DNA from: Cristatella mucedo
Taxonomy: Eukaryota > Bryozoa > Phylactolaemata > Cristatellidae
Assembly: GCA_009760855.2 (NCBI GenBank)
Contig: WPIO01000002.1
Coordinates: 762,001-826,000, forward strand
DNA: 64,000 nucleotides
Reading direction: 5' to 3'
Below are positions 1-34,459 of this stretch, piece by piece. The position numbers and the translations under genes are program-made. The notes under the pieces are model-generated. The model saw nothing but the letters and a program-made list of their open reading frames with translations. It searched no databases and was not told where the DNA came from. Within the stretch, counting starts at the first letter, position 1; each line of letters opens with the position of its first letter.

Positions 1-302
1 TCCTTAACGACCGTCTGTAACGAATAACTAGCTGCTTTAGCTCAAGCTCAAGCTCAAGACTAAGCAGTTGTAGCCCTCCAGCGTCTCGTGGTTGCGAAAA
101 GTTCCAAATAAATATACGGTGCAAAAGTAATGCTAATAATGATAAAAAATAAAGCATCTGCATGCTACCCTAGGAGAACTAAATTTCTTTCTGGGCATTG
201 ACAAATGCTGGACAGGAAGCTTAGTCAGCTGGTTAGCTATACGAACCCGCAATTTCAGCACACAATAGCTTACAAAGGACTTTACATCGGGAGGGAGAAT
301 AC

Positions 303-360
303 GCTGTTGGGTTCAAGCAGATTTTCTGCTCTGCTTGAACCCATCAAAAAACCCAACAGC
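303..360. repeat. Inverted repeat / hairpin
   Basis: The left arm GCTGTTGGGTTCAAGCAG (303-320) pairs over 12 bases with CTGCTTGAACCC (331-342). Its outer 10 bases pair again with ACCCAACAGC (351-360). Confidence 0.8.
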
Positions 361-399
361 AAGTTTGAGGCTTTCGGAAGTATAAGAATCATGGCGTGG

Positions 400-545
400 A
401 ATCCAATGAATGTGGCAGCTTTCCAACATTTATGGCAGACAAGCATGGCTGCAGAGTTTTGCAGAAATTTAAGCGTTTGATTGTACAGGCCTGCAAGGAG
501 CGAGCTACAGATGCAAAGACATGGCACAAATTCTTGAACCAGCCT
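400..545 (-). mobile_element. Probable ancient LINE-A fragment
   Basis: ACAAGCATGGCTGCAGAGTT and ACAGGCCTGCAAGG resemble the minus-strand GACAAGCCTAGCTGCAGAGTTTTGCACC region of clear copies. Short and diverged. Confidence 0.4.
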
Positions 546-699
546 GGCAGTGACAGTTCTTATCTAAGCGTATTCAAAATGATTCATTGATATATTGCAT
601 AGCACAAATTTAGCTGACTACAAATTAATACCGTAAATTCACAAGGTTAGACTAAATGTTTCAGCTTAGAAAAAGAAATACTAGCCGCCTTTTAAAAAA

Positions 700-860
700 C
701 TGCCTCATTTTGCATAGCGAAAGAAGAGCCTATAAGGCAATCACAACCGCTTGCAGCGGCAATAAAGGATCGACCACTGCAGGATTCGAACCCAGGGCCT
801 CGGGGTCGAGGTCATGAAGAGCCACCACCTCACCCAGTAAAGCATGGCCCAGAGAGATTG
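700..860 (-). mobile_element. SINE-1 copy (tRNA-derived)
   Basis: GCAGGATTCGAACCC is a reverse B box, followed by CTCGGGGTCGAGGTCATG. The left part GAAGAGCCTATAAGGCAATC is the SINE-1 body hairpin region. Confidence 0.8.
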
Positions 861-895
861 TATGCACTTATGGTGGAATGTTTTCTTTGCAACAT

Positions 896-950
896 CTTTA
901 AAGTGCCTAGAAAGATTAAGAGATTAAGTTCTGTGAGGGTGCTGCCCAAA
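896..950 (+). mobile_element. LINE-A solo 3' end
   Basis: AAAGTGCCTAGAAAGATTAA then GAGATTAAGTTCTGTGAGGG matches the LINE-A 3' terminus. It abuts a SINE-2. Confidence 0.65.
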
Positions 951-1100
951 GTTTAAGGGCGCTAGCCTCAAACCAAGGTCAAGGTAAATGTATAGGACGA
1001 CCGAGGTCGTGGACTAGAGCCCCATTGTATATGTGAAGCACCCGAATAGAGATTACGTTCTGTTAGGGCGCTATAAATGATTTACAAACCTATTCTTATT
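950..1100 (+). mobile_element. SINE-2 copy with LINE-A-like 3' end
   Basis: CCTCAAACCAAGGTCAAGGT, GACGACCGAGGTCGTGGACT, then AGAGATTACGTTCTGTTAGG and GCGCTATAAATG with an A/T tail. The 3' terminus parallels LINE-A (GAGATTAAGTTCTCTGAGGG then GCGCT). Confidence 0.65.
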
Positions 1101-2139
1101 ATCAGCATTATCTTTGTCAGGATGTGGCAGAAATTGAACTCGGACCTACTCCCTAGAGCTCCAAATACTTTGGCCTGATGTTAAAGCCATTTAAGAATAG
1201 TCACATCACTTAGTTCTGACTTATTCTTGTTCTTAGTTCCAAGTATGTACTACAGTGTCATGGCAAGATGATCTCGATCTACTACTAACGAGAAAAGCCC
1301 TCGCAGTCAATTGAACGCAATCGCCTCTCACTAAAAGGTAGCGAGCATGCAGATTCCTCTGCGACAGTCGAGAATAAGCTGCAGTCGAAATCGAGCCAAC
1401 AAAGTTGAGCAACTCCCTAGCTGACTCGGCTCCCCAGTATGAAGCGAACTGAGAAGACCACTCAGTCACCACCAAGTGTGAGTACATGTCTGATGCTGCT
1501 GGCAGCTACCTGTATTGGGGAACCCATCACGGCTTCACCTATTGGGACATATTTTACCTGTATTTGTATGCTCTGTAGCTCATTAATCAAATGTGGCCCG
1601 TGAGAATCTTCCATAAACAATGCTTATAGTTTGCTTTAGGATGCTTCTAGCTTATGCAAGTTGAGCTCCGCCAGATCTGCAGATTTCTTAGCTGTTTTGG
1701 CAGCCATAACAGATTTCTCTTTAGTTTATGCGGGGTTATACGCTTTTCATGGCTATTGCTAAATACAGCCATGTTCAGATCTTTGCATTTCTGGCTAAGA
1801 TAAATTAGGATACTGTTTTCAGTGTGAGTCTTGATTGCGTACACAGTGTAACATGTATTGACTATATAAAGAGGGCACCTTTTAATTTTGACTTCAATCT
1901 GTATTCAAATGATGTACCTTTATGTAATCGCCCTTCGCCGGAACGGTGGGTTGACTGGAAACCGGGCAGTGGCTGGTGTGAGAGCACACGGTAAAAGCAA
2001 GTCGATCTTATAGGTAAGCTGGCGCAAATGAACGAGGCAACCTATAGGTAACAGGGGATCCTAAAGTCGAATCGACATTTTACGGGGAGCGAGTGAAGCT
2101 CATACAAAAGTGGTGCGATGTGAGACCTACGCCTCTGAC
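1101..2139. other. Non-coding stretch
   Basis: No recognised gene or repeat; short reading frames here show no family resemblance. Confidence 0.5.
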
Positions 2140-2400
2140 GAATAAAAATGCGCTGAGATGTTTACTTGTTTCAGACGATCGAGGGCACAAGACGCGTGCT
2201 GAATAAAGAGGATCGAAGTAGTCTAGACACCGTGTCAGAAACGCGCGAACTAGTTTGGCTTTCGTATTGTCGCCTAACCTGGCTTTAATTAAGGCAGTGT
2301 TTCTCTGCTGAAAGTAAGCCAGCTTGACAGCGGATGAAAAGTGCTCAGCCAGCGACAAGTCAGTTTTGGAACCAAAGCAAGAGGTCTGCATTACGAGCTG
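2140..2400 (-). mobile_element. Ancient LINE-A fragment
   Basis: The minus-strand peptide KTDLSLAEHFSSAVKLAYFQ then KAKLVRAFLTRCLDYFDPLY aligns with QSDLSLDDHINSTVKSAYFQ...[19 protein letters not shown] of young copies. Confidence 0.65.
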
Positions 2401-4769
2401 ACGTCACGAGAGAGATTATTATGTCGTTTACCTTCAGGAAATTCTTGGCGATCCAGGAGCAAATATCGTCGCTGCAGGTTGTAAGAGAGGTAAGTTAGTC
2501 GGTTGAATAGCAAAGCTGAGAAGAGTCGGAGGACACGCCAGAGCCTCGTGTCATTGATGTAAAAACCGAAAGGCTTTGGATTGTGTTTGTCAATGCATTT
2601 ATATTCACTCGTTCTCTGTCGCTAGCTGCGTCGTATTATTGGAACTCTTCCGCGGCGGGTCTTCAGAAATACCAGCGCAGCTACAGTCACTTTTTTTTGC
2701 AGGGCCTCGCAACTGGTTTTCAAAGCTAAAAATTGAGCCATACGTTTCTATTAGTGAAGGAGCTTCGAGTCTTCCAGTCGCAGATCTCTCATTTTTCTCC
2801 AGCGCTCTGTAGAAGGCGCTGGAGAAACATTCGCTGCGTGCCATGTGAGTTATCAGCTTGACTTGGCTGAGATATGGAGTTGGATACGGTGCCGTTAAAT
2901 AGGAGAAGACATTCGGAGAAAATGACAAAACTTTGGAGCGCACGGCGTATGCGAGCGGATACGACAGCATTGGCCTTTTGCATTGGGGACTGGAACCGTT
3001 ATTCTTTTTACTTTTGTGTCACGTTACAGTGACTTATATTTAAGCGAAGTGCGTACAAATACATTTACTTTTTGAAGATATATACTATAAGTAGAAGAAA
3101 CAGGAAAACATAGAACATGGGTGCGCTCGTGAAGTTAAAACGATTCGTTGGTTGCCGCCGGCAAAAAAGGCGTATACAGCGTGCCCGCTGCATCCCAGTA
3201 CTTCTGAACGAACACAGTGAAAACGACGCGGTCAGGCAGCTCTGGGAGTCAGTTCACTTTTATGGGCCTGCGGCAAGTGGAAAATTATGCACCAAATTTT
3301 TCGCATGCCTCCGTTAGATGCCGAGTAAATTCTAGCACACGACGAAATGTACCACCAGGGTGACTACTTCACTTATAACCTGTGCCACACCAAAAACTGA
3401 GGTCACATACCTTTTGGACTGTCAGGTGTGCTGCTTTGTGTTGGAAGCTCGGTGTTGCTCCGAGGTTCTTGGACATTATTGCGAGTAAGGGACAAAGCAA
3501 GGGAATGAGTTGAGAGAATTTATACTTATTCCCCTTGCACTTAATGACGTCTTATTTTATGCCGTCACTCCATTCCTCCAATTCTTGCCATTTGTAGCAA
3601 ACGAGTTTATATTGACATATATGAACATACAATTTTTAATACAGAATATAGTGAGACCACATGTAAAATTGGTGCTGATAGAAACAGTTCTATACGATAA
3701 AATAAATTGCGTTTGCAACAAAAAAGTACTGTTAACGCATTGCATCTACTTGGCTTTCTGCGTAAACCCAGGGTAACTTTTTACAAGGTTCGACCAGGAT
3801 GTGTGCTGCTCCACACCATCTAAAACGCTACGCTTTTTCTTCTAGGTTTTTAGACGTTTCTTGTAGAACACTGCGATCTGCCCCACTTGCTGACGATTTG
3901 TAGCAATAGTAACGGAAAGTAAATTAAGAAATCTGTAGGACTTGATTTTTCAATTTTTTGCATACAAATTTGTTTTGACAAGGTGAATACAAAAGAATCT
4001 TAGCAGACTGAAAGAAATGAAAAGGCATATACGAGTTCTTTCACTAAGGAGTTCTTCGTGCTCTGATCCGGATTATGCGTCAATGAATCAAAGTAATAAT
4101 TGTGATAGGAAATTACTCCTTGAAATTATGAATCACTATATCTAAAGAGCAGAAAAGTATTGCACACGATGCATTTGAGTGAACGAATGGACCGTTGTGG
4201 CTGCAGTGGTGACTTGGCTCTGTGCTAATACTGGCGATACTGTGCTGTCGCTATCAACACTGATGAGCAGTGCAGTGTGCATCCCGATCAAATACATCAG
4301 CTTGGGACATCCAAACTGCCAACAGCGTTTTGCCACACCATCCCTGATAATTAAAACTTTACTAAATTGCAAAACCTGTGTATAAGAAATTGCTTGATAT
4401 TTTCCTTACGTTCTTCTCGAAAATTTCTGAGTAGCTCACACCTATACAAACATAAAAACCTCTTTTAAAGGGAAATGCAAGTTAAGACATTTTAAGCAAT
4501 TAAATGCTGCTCTGCTATGGTTTTGCCATATATGCTATAGTTCTGAAATACAATAGCGAGTCACCGGAGTAACACTAGATCAACAGATATAGAGGGAGAT
4601 GAATTCAAACTTGAGGGGGACAAGAGGCTTGCCCATAACTTTTGCGTGGTCTTATTACTGTTTAGTTTCAGGAAGTTATTGACCATCAATGTGTGAATTT
4701 CTTCGATGCTACAAAATGACTACAAGAAATTTAACTGAACAGGAGGCAAAGCAAGGCTGAGAAGTGTTC
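2401..4769. other. Non-coding stretch
   Basis: A/T-rich in 3500-4600. Several frames of 60-120 residues lack recognisable motifs. Nothing supported. Confidence 0.5.
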
Positions 4770-5640
4770 AATAATAGGTATCGCTAAACTTAAAAAATGT
4801 AGGAATGGATGCCAAGATTGCGTTTGGCGATGACATCGGCAAGGCGGTCAGTACAGAGAATGAAAAGAAAGGGTTCAAGACCAAAACCGGTGGTACCAAG
4901 TACTCCAAGATATCCTTGGATGACAAATAACCATTTGCCACTACACTCTGATATCTCACATGTAACACGTTTTAGAATTGGTCCGGCATTGGAAGCCTCG
5001 GCATGTCGAGAGGTATTCCAAATGGTGGTCAACAGTGTCAAAGATCAAGGATGCCTAGACCTGAGGCCCTACTCTGGTCAGTATTGTTCGGAAATGTATT
5101 GAAAAACCGAGCAGGGCAGTTTTACTTAAGTGTTAGCACAGAATCCCGACTAAAACCTTTAGCAAGACCTGATGAAACCGTGTACTCATTTAGCTTCTGG
5201 CTGTCATTTCGATCAAGTATGTCATGAATAAGAATGGTGGATGGATGAAATCTGATCCAAACTAATTTAGCTCTCATAAGCGAGGATCGACTTTAATTAG
5301 TGGCCTGCCTACTGATGCTTTTAGGGGTACTTTGACTTTACCGTTAGCCAGACACAGATACAGAGTTAATTAGTTACACAATTTGTTAAGGTGGACAACA
5401 GTAGATCTGAAAGCCTCATAAGGAGAACTTTTGGTGCAACTTCAAGGGCCAGTGTTATTTTAGACTGGTAGACACAATTTAGCAATGAGCTCATCGCTAT
5501 CATTCGGTAGAGGATGGGAGAAAAGACTACCAGATTAGGAGTTACAGTCCGACAGGTTAGACCGCAAGGTATGGGATCACTCGTAGTCTTTTTATTACCC
5601 AAGACGATTTGGAGAACTGCCATGCCAAGTTACTGACTTT
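4770..5640 (-). mobile_element. LINE-A reverse-transcriptase core fragment
   Basis: The minus strand reads LEPFLFILCTDRLADVIAKR then NLGIHSYIF, matching the RT stretch that precedes the catalytic ADD motif. Further 5' it reads SSLLNCVYQSK..LALEVAPKVL and LSDLLLSTL, resembling the HSTETALLKVLSDLLLALD region. Frames are broken. Confidence 0.65.
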
Positions 5641-5804
5641 ACTTTCTTTATATCAGCCGTAAACAAACAGCCGCCTGGGATAGAACAGGCTGACCACTTA
5701 GTCTGGGGTGCAAATTCATCTGGATCCGTTTTTCGTTGTGCTGTAGCAGCATTAAATCAAGGAGGCATGACCGATCCGGGGTCAATCTGTAGGGTTTAGT
5801 GCTT

Positions 5805-6172
5805 ACAGTTGGTGCAAAACTCTACAGCTCGGCTTGTCTGTCGTGAACTTCACTGTGCCCTGTTACACCACTTCTCACCAACCTGCACTGGCTCCCCATC
5901 AATCAGGACATCAACTTTTGGGTTTTGTCACTAACTTAATTAGTGACTTCGTTCTATTTCTCCGGTCTACCTATCCGAACTACTGCTTATTCAGGTTAGG
6001 ATTCGTTCCACCAGCTCTTCTGACCCAAGTGGTTTAGATGTGTTTTAACTAATCAGGTTAGGATTCGTTCCACCAGCTCTGCTGACCCAAGTAGTTTAGA
6101 TGTGCTTTTAACCTAACTTCGATCCTTTTGATACCGAGATTATAATTTGCATGCTCCTAATGTCTCGAACAA
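5805..6172 (+). mobile_element. Old LINE-A fragment
   Basis: TTGGTGCAAAACTCTACAGC and CACCAACCTGCACTGGCTCC match the LVQNSA...DLHWLP region of better copies. It contains an internal tandem duplication with a 62-base period (starting 5992 and 6054). Confidence 0.75.
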
Positions 6173-6474
6173 ACTGACGATTAAATTTTCGACATCCCCT
6201 CACCTTATGACAGTAGATAGCGAAGCTAAAAAGGCAACTGTTCCTCGCAGCATTTGCTGGGACAATGGGAATTGCCCTGTGTGTGCTTATACTTTATGTC
6301 ATTGTAAATAATATCAATAGTCGATTTACATACTTCTTTTACAGTACACTTAAAGCTCCTAATATTTCTTTAGTTCTCATAGGGCTTTATAAAGATATTT
6401 TAATATTAATATTAATACTATTACTATAGGGTAGGAGGACAAAGTCTGTTGCGGACAGCATCAACGGTTATTGG

Positions 6475-6660
6475 TGAGCCGTGATGGCACATTAGGGAAT
6501 GTGGTTGCTTTTCACGACCTCGGGACCGAGGTCGTGAGTTCAACTCCTGCAGTGGGAGATCCTTTATCGCCGCTGCAAGCAGTGGTGGTAGCCGTAAAGG
6601 CTCTTCTGTCGCTATATAAAAGAGACTGTTGAATCGGCTAGTATTAGTATTTTTTTATTG
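6475..6660 (+). mobile_element. SINE-1 copy (tRNA-derived)
   Basis: It runs GTGAGCCGTGATGGCACATT (A-box region), CACGACCTCGGGACCGAGGT (hairpin) and GAGTTCAACTCCTGC (B box, diverged). Then come the body GATCCTTTATCGCCGCTGCA and a T-rich 3' end. Confidence 0.85.
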
Positions 6661-8056
<1,396 letters not shown>

Positions 8057-9455
8057 GAGAGCAACACCGTTACCCACGATCTGGTTCGTGAAGAGCGAAT
8101 ACCTTCCTACCTCGAGGGCTGCGACCCGAGCGCAGGACTGCAGCGAATGAGGCATAATACTGACGGCAGAATAGGGGGAGCGAGGAATGCGTGGCCACTC
8201 GCGACCCGGGGCAACTGGTTTCTCGCGGCGGGCGTCCGTCTCCGGACGCCATGTCCTGGAATGCCGGAAACCATCATTCGCGGCGGCGAGTCGTGCTGAG
8301 TGACGGGTATCGCTCCTTGTCAAAGTCCCAGACATCCGAAACTCACTGGCGCTCCTAACCGATCGAGCGACCGCCATCCAGCTGGCCTTATCATACCACA
8401 TTTCAACTGCCCGGACTAATTGTCCCTACTTGGGTATCGTATCGGCGGGAGAAAACTGGAAATTTTTAGTAAAACTAGCTGTCGTTTACGCGGAAGGGCA
8501 GGTGTTACAACTAGTGACAACGGTACGGATATTATATTGCCCCGGAAGCTCCTTCGGTACTTCCCCTCCGCCCGGCTCGGTCCGTGGGCCATACACACGA
8601 AGACTGACAAAATGCATGCAGTAGTACTACCTGAATAAGCAAGAAATTACGAAAGGCATACTGGGGGCATGTCTTTAAAACAAAATCGATGCAGCAGTCA
8701 TGGTATCAGTCGAAGAAGACCCAGCAGTGAGCGGAAGCAATAGCTCGTCCAGCCACGAATGCTCTGAATGGCGTTGGGGGAAAGTTCTCTCTGGTTTCAC
8801 TAAGCGTGTCACTAAGTTCTATTGGTTGCGGCGTGAAGCCCAGGTGTATCGGATCTCTGTTCTCAATGCTGGTCCTTCAGAAAGCTAACCATAGTAGGTC
8901 AGATTATGTAAGTACTATTGCATTTAAGAATAAGATCGCTGACATGAAAGCTGCCGGCTAGTAGCTTATCTTGCCGATCAGCAGAGATACAAGGAAGATA
9001 AATTATAACAAGAGGGCAGTAAAGGTGAGAGGCAATTTAAAAATATTATAACAATTCCTATTTCTAGAATTTATTCGGAGCTCTTCATAAAATATATTAG
9101 GTTATTCATCCCAACGAAACAGCAGAGCGATAGACTGCTTAGTGCTGCACGAATGCTTAACACAAGCGACGGTTATTTGAGCTGTTAAAAATAAGTAAGC
9201 ACTTCAAAATTATCAGAACGTTTACGGAATTTAAATTTTCCCATTCAAAATTTTATCTAGATGAGTTTTTTTGGGGTTTGACTGCTCAAACCATTGACTT
9301 GCGGACCCCTTGTATTTGTGAGTGTATTTCCGTCATTGCAGCAAAGCTAGCCTGCAATCTACAACCGGAGAAGTACAACTTTATTTTCAAGTTTCTAAGC
9401 CATTAATTGGGTGTCTAATTCACAGATCAAAGAGGCATTTATTGCTTCTGTTGAC
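8057..9455. other. Non-coding stretch with GC-rich start
   Basis: 8060-8400 is more GC-rich than its surroundings and open on the minus strand, but its peptide ([20 protein letters not shown]...) matches nothing I know. The remainder shows nothing. Confidence 0.45.
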
Positions 9456-9580
9456 GATGCTCGCCTCGAGCCAAGGTCAAGGTGAATGCATTTGATGACC
9501 GAGGTCGTGGGCTCGATCCTTGGTGGCTTATGGGAAGCACCTGACTAAAGTTATCTTTAGGTGTCATCACAATGAATTAT
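9456..9580 (+). mobile_element. SINE-2 copy
   Basis: GCTCGCCTCGAGCCAAGGTC, AAGGTGAATGCATTTGATGA, CCGAGGTCGTGGGCTCGATC. It is followed directly by a LINE-A. Confidence 0.6.
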
Positions 9581-9589
9581 GCTCGCATG

Positions 9590-10475
9590 CATTTTGAAGG
9601 AACGTGCTGTGAAAGCCCTATGTAAATATGCACGAAATCTAGGTATCCTATTCAAAAGTGACTTTTCATTAGATGACCACACAAGTGCCAAAGTCAAGTC
9701 TGCCTGCTTGCAGCTACATAACATTGCTAAAATTTGGACTTGTTTAGACAGGGATACCGCATTAAAACTGGTCCATGCATTTGTGACCTCCCGTCTCGAT
9801 TTTTGTAACTCACTGTTTGTTGGCTCCCGGCTTGTGCAATCGGGCGTTTACAGCTGATGCAAAACTCTGCAGCTTGGCTTGTCTGTCGTGAGCGTTGCAG
9901 TCGCCACGCCACACAACTTCTCGCCGACATGCACAGGCTCCCAGTCAAGCAAGGCATCGACTTCAAGGTTGTGTCACTCACTTTTAGGTCCCTTTATTCT
10001 GTGGCTCCAGCCTACCTATCAGATCAAATCCCCCACCAGGCTAAGCATCATACCACCCAATTTCCAGAATCCAACCGTTTACCTATTGCACCTACGTACC
10101 TCAAATCCTTTGAAGACCACGCCTTTAGTTCTTATGCTACCAAAGCCTGGAACTCACTTCCGACTTGCGTCGCGCGACATTCTTTGATTTGAAGATATTT
10201 AAAAAGAAGCTAACACTCATCTATCATTTGGTCCATGTGATTCGTCCTTTACGTGCTTATTCGTGCCGATACTGTTCATGCTGCCACTAACCATATTTGC
10301 ATACTGACCCTGTTAGTGTCGCCTCTGACCGTGTTATACTTGTAGTCATTGAGCATGTCACCACTAACCGTTCGATCATGCTTCCTTTGCAGCACAACTA
10401 AAGTTCTTAGAACGAGCTTGGGCTTTCTGAGGGCGCTACAAAAATATGTTATAATTATTATTATTGTTATTATAA
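9590..10475 (+). mobile_element. LINE-A copy upstream of CNOT10
   Basis: It encodes [32 protein letters not shown] and YLKSFEDHAFSSYATKAWNS, with frameshifts. It ends in GGGCGCTACAAAAATATG and (TTA)n. Confidence 0.85.
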
Positions 10476-12828
10476 ACGCACTTAACCTACCAGCTAGCCC
10501 AACCTTTGCAAACCTATTCGAGTAAAGTCACCATAATGCAGAATAATTATTATTTTTAGTAAAAATCCATGCTCCGAGTGGTGCATAGATGAAATGGTTG
10601 AGTAGATCTCTTATTAATTAATAGACTGCAGTGGTACGCCTATGCGGCGACGCAGGGAATCGCGGCAATCTAGAGTCACGTGACGTATACGGGACTTGTA
10701 ACTCACATCGGTTTCAGGCTTTCGACACTCAATATTAGGATGCACAATATAATTCATCGTAAAACAATAAATGCGTGTGCATCTATCCATACATTGTGTG
10801 CTGACGTTTATTCCAAGGCACTCTCATTATAGGTCACACGTTGTTACCTTACTATTACCACGGGACAAAGTATTCGTTGTCGGGCGGGCCCACTAGTGTG
10901 AATCGGCAAGTACTGCTTATTGTGCATTTAGTATCCATAGTTATTACAACGTCAGACAATTTTTCAAGTTTCGAATTTTTCTATTCATCCACTCGGTGTG
11001 TTGAGGCTGAGGCCGCTCGTGCAGGGGCGGCGTCGCTTTTGTAATTCAGGCCTCGACTCGCTGTTGCCTAATGCGAGTCGTGCGCTTTCCGCCGCTTCCT
11101 CCACGACTATGTTCGTTTCACCGCTCAAGATATCGCGTGTATTCAACGTTACGTGTAAATTCCAGATTGGTACTCTGCAGACGCGGGCTACCTGACCTTA
11201 CGTCAGCGCATTTCCGGAGTTCACCGGCATTTTCTGCATCCTCCCTCAGCTCCGAAACTTGCAAGCCCATTTCTTGTTAGTCGGTTGGGAGCTTGCGCAC
11301 CAGTACTATTAGATCCCTGTGGCTTCTTTAGGCTCCTTTCTCTTTGCTTAGTACGGCAGCGTGGTTAGGCATCGATAGCAAGGAATTGCGCTCATTAGTT
11401 CCGCGTTTGCTTGCAGCAGCGACATATTTTTCTGCCTCGCTACGTTAGCTTAAAGACCTAACCGTTGAACCATATCGTTGGCTGGCGTCTGTCTGTTATG
11501 CGATATATTTACTTCGGAATTGAACACGTCTCCTATTCGCGGGGGTCCTCACTGTTAGGAATTGGCCTCGCACGTCTTAAGAACGGGTGGCCATGGCTGC
11601 GTTTACCCGTCAGAGCTTCAAGTAAATATCGCGCATTTTTTATTTTCAAACAATAAGTGCAGTCAGGCGCTCTTTCTGTGGTTTTATGCTATCGAAACAG
11701 CTCAGTAATCGCCGACATCATTTAGAATTTTTGCATTCTTATTTTGCTTTGTATCGCAGCTTGCATCAATGGCTCCGAAGTTGCTTTTATAGTTCGGGTT
11801 GTCACTGTAGTATGAGGACTGTTAATCGTTGCTAGGGGTTTGCCGGTAGCTATGGTTCAGGCTTCACCTAAGGCCAGTGTGCACAGTTAAGAATGAGGAA
11901 TTCCCTTCTATTATTCCAGTACTGACCTGCTCACCGAAACTCCGGGATGCACTGCAATGTGCAGATATTAGTCCGGAACCTTCGAATCACTCTTCGTCAT
12001 GGCCAAACTAGCCTTAGCCGATGCTATATAGATCACCTAATTAATCTTGGCTCTTTTTATAGCCTAGCAGTTAGGTGCTCACACTTTGTGACCGAGCTAG
12101 TGGTTTTGAGTCATGTAGTAGGCAATTCTACATTGCATGAAGCTTGCCATGGCTCGTCTGCCATTATATAAATTGGACTGTGAAATTGACTGCCTTTTTT
12201 TTACCAGGCAGGCCTGTTACTTTGTGTCAATGAAATAGGGCTGCTAGCATTAGTTTATAAGCAAGTGAGCACCGGTTCAACCCTGCCCATACAAAAGTGT
12301 CTGCTTGTCACCAGAGAAGTAAGATTTGACATAGCTAATCAGCTGGTGATAGGGGAGTAGTTCTAGTGAACTCGTGCGGTGGCCGGTTCCTTTGGAGTAT
12401 CCATATTACAGGTAGCATGGTAAAGCACCGAGTTGCTTCTCTATTTCACCCGATGACGTAATGGCTCGATGGCACCCATACAATTCGTAGTCTTGACCGT
12501 GCTTCTTCATGCTTAAGTCTGATTACTCCAATCACAATCAGAGCTGCTATGCTAATAATTTTTTACAACAGGCCAACCTGATTTCCGCCTTGCTGTATCG
12601 TTCATCGGTTGAGCTTAGCTTCAACATGGGAGTTGGTTTGATTGTCTGACTAGCTTGTTGCTTCGTAGTTATTTCATGGTCGACCCATGCAGGCAAGCCG
12701 AGTGCAATCTCTCGCGGCTATCTATCCACTCGAAGTGGGGTACCATAACCGATTTATGTGCGGTACCTAGCGCTGGTTTATGTGCAGTACCATCACCCAC
12801 CATTTCCAGGTTTGTATTGCAGACAGAC
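10476..12828. other. CNOT10 upstream region
   Basis: Should contain the CNOT10 promoter and any 5' UTR exon. 10990-11110 is locally GC/CpG-rich and is one candidate promoter; no TATA box or clear start was identified. Confidence 0.4.
12454..12461 (+). promoter_or_regulatory. CRE-like TGACGTAA upstream of CNOT10
   Basis: An ATF/CREB-type octamer lies about 370 bases before the CNOT10 ATG. A single motif match only; the transcription start is not known. Confidence 0.25.
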
Positions 12829-34200
<21,372 letters not shown>

Positions 34201-34453
34201 CATTGCTTTTGCTGATAGCCTATCCGGTGTCCCGTTTGGGCATCCTTCGGCCATGACCCCTCAGCGGCTCCCAATCCGAGCGACTTCACCTTTTGTCAGA
34301 CATCGTGGACCGTGCTATGCTTGGCAAAGCCATAGCTAGGCACCAGTAGCCGAGCACCAGCTTCGTTGACTCGACCTCCCATGAGGCAGCAGTGCTGCCC
34401 TTGGCATCGCTTTTCTTGTGGAGAGCCTTAGCAGCTGCGTTTCCTGCCCATCT

Positions 34454-34459
34454 AATAAA
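34454..34459 (+). terminator. AATAAA polyadenylation signal, probable CNOT10 3' end
   Basis: A canonical hexamer lies 254 bases after the CNOT10 stop and is the first AATAAA after it. The cleavage site would be expected 10-30 bases downstream. Confidence 0.65.

Noticed and set aside
720-860. Functional tRNA gene suggested by GGATTCGAACC B box
   Set aside because: The same sequence recurs with an attached body and T-rich tail at several sites, so it is a SINE. No full cloverleaf with an acceptor stem was seen.
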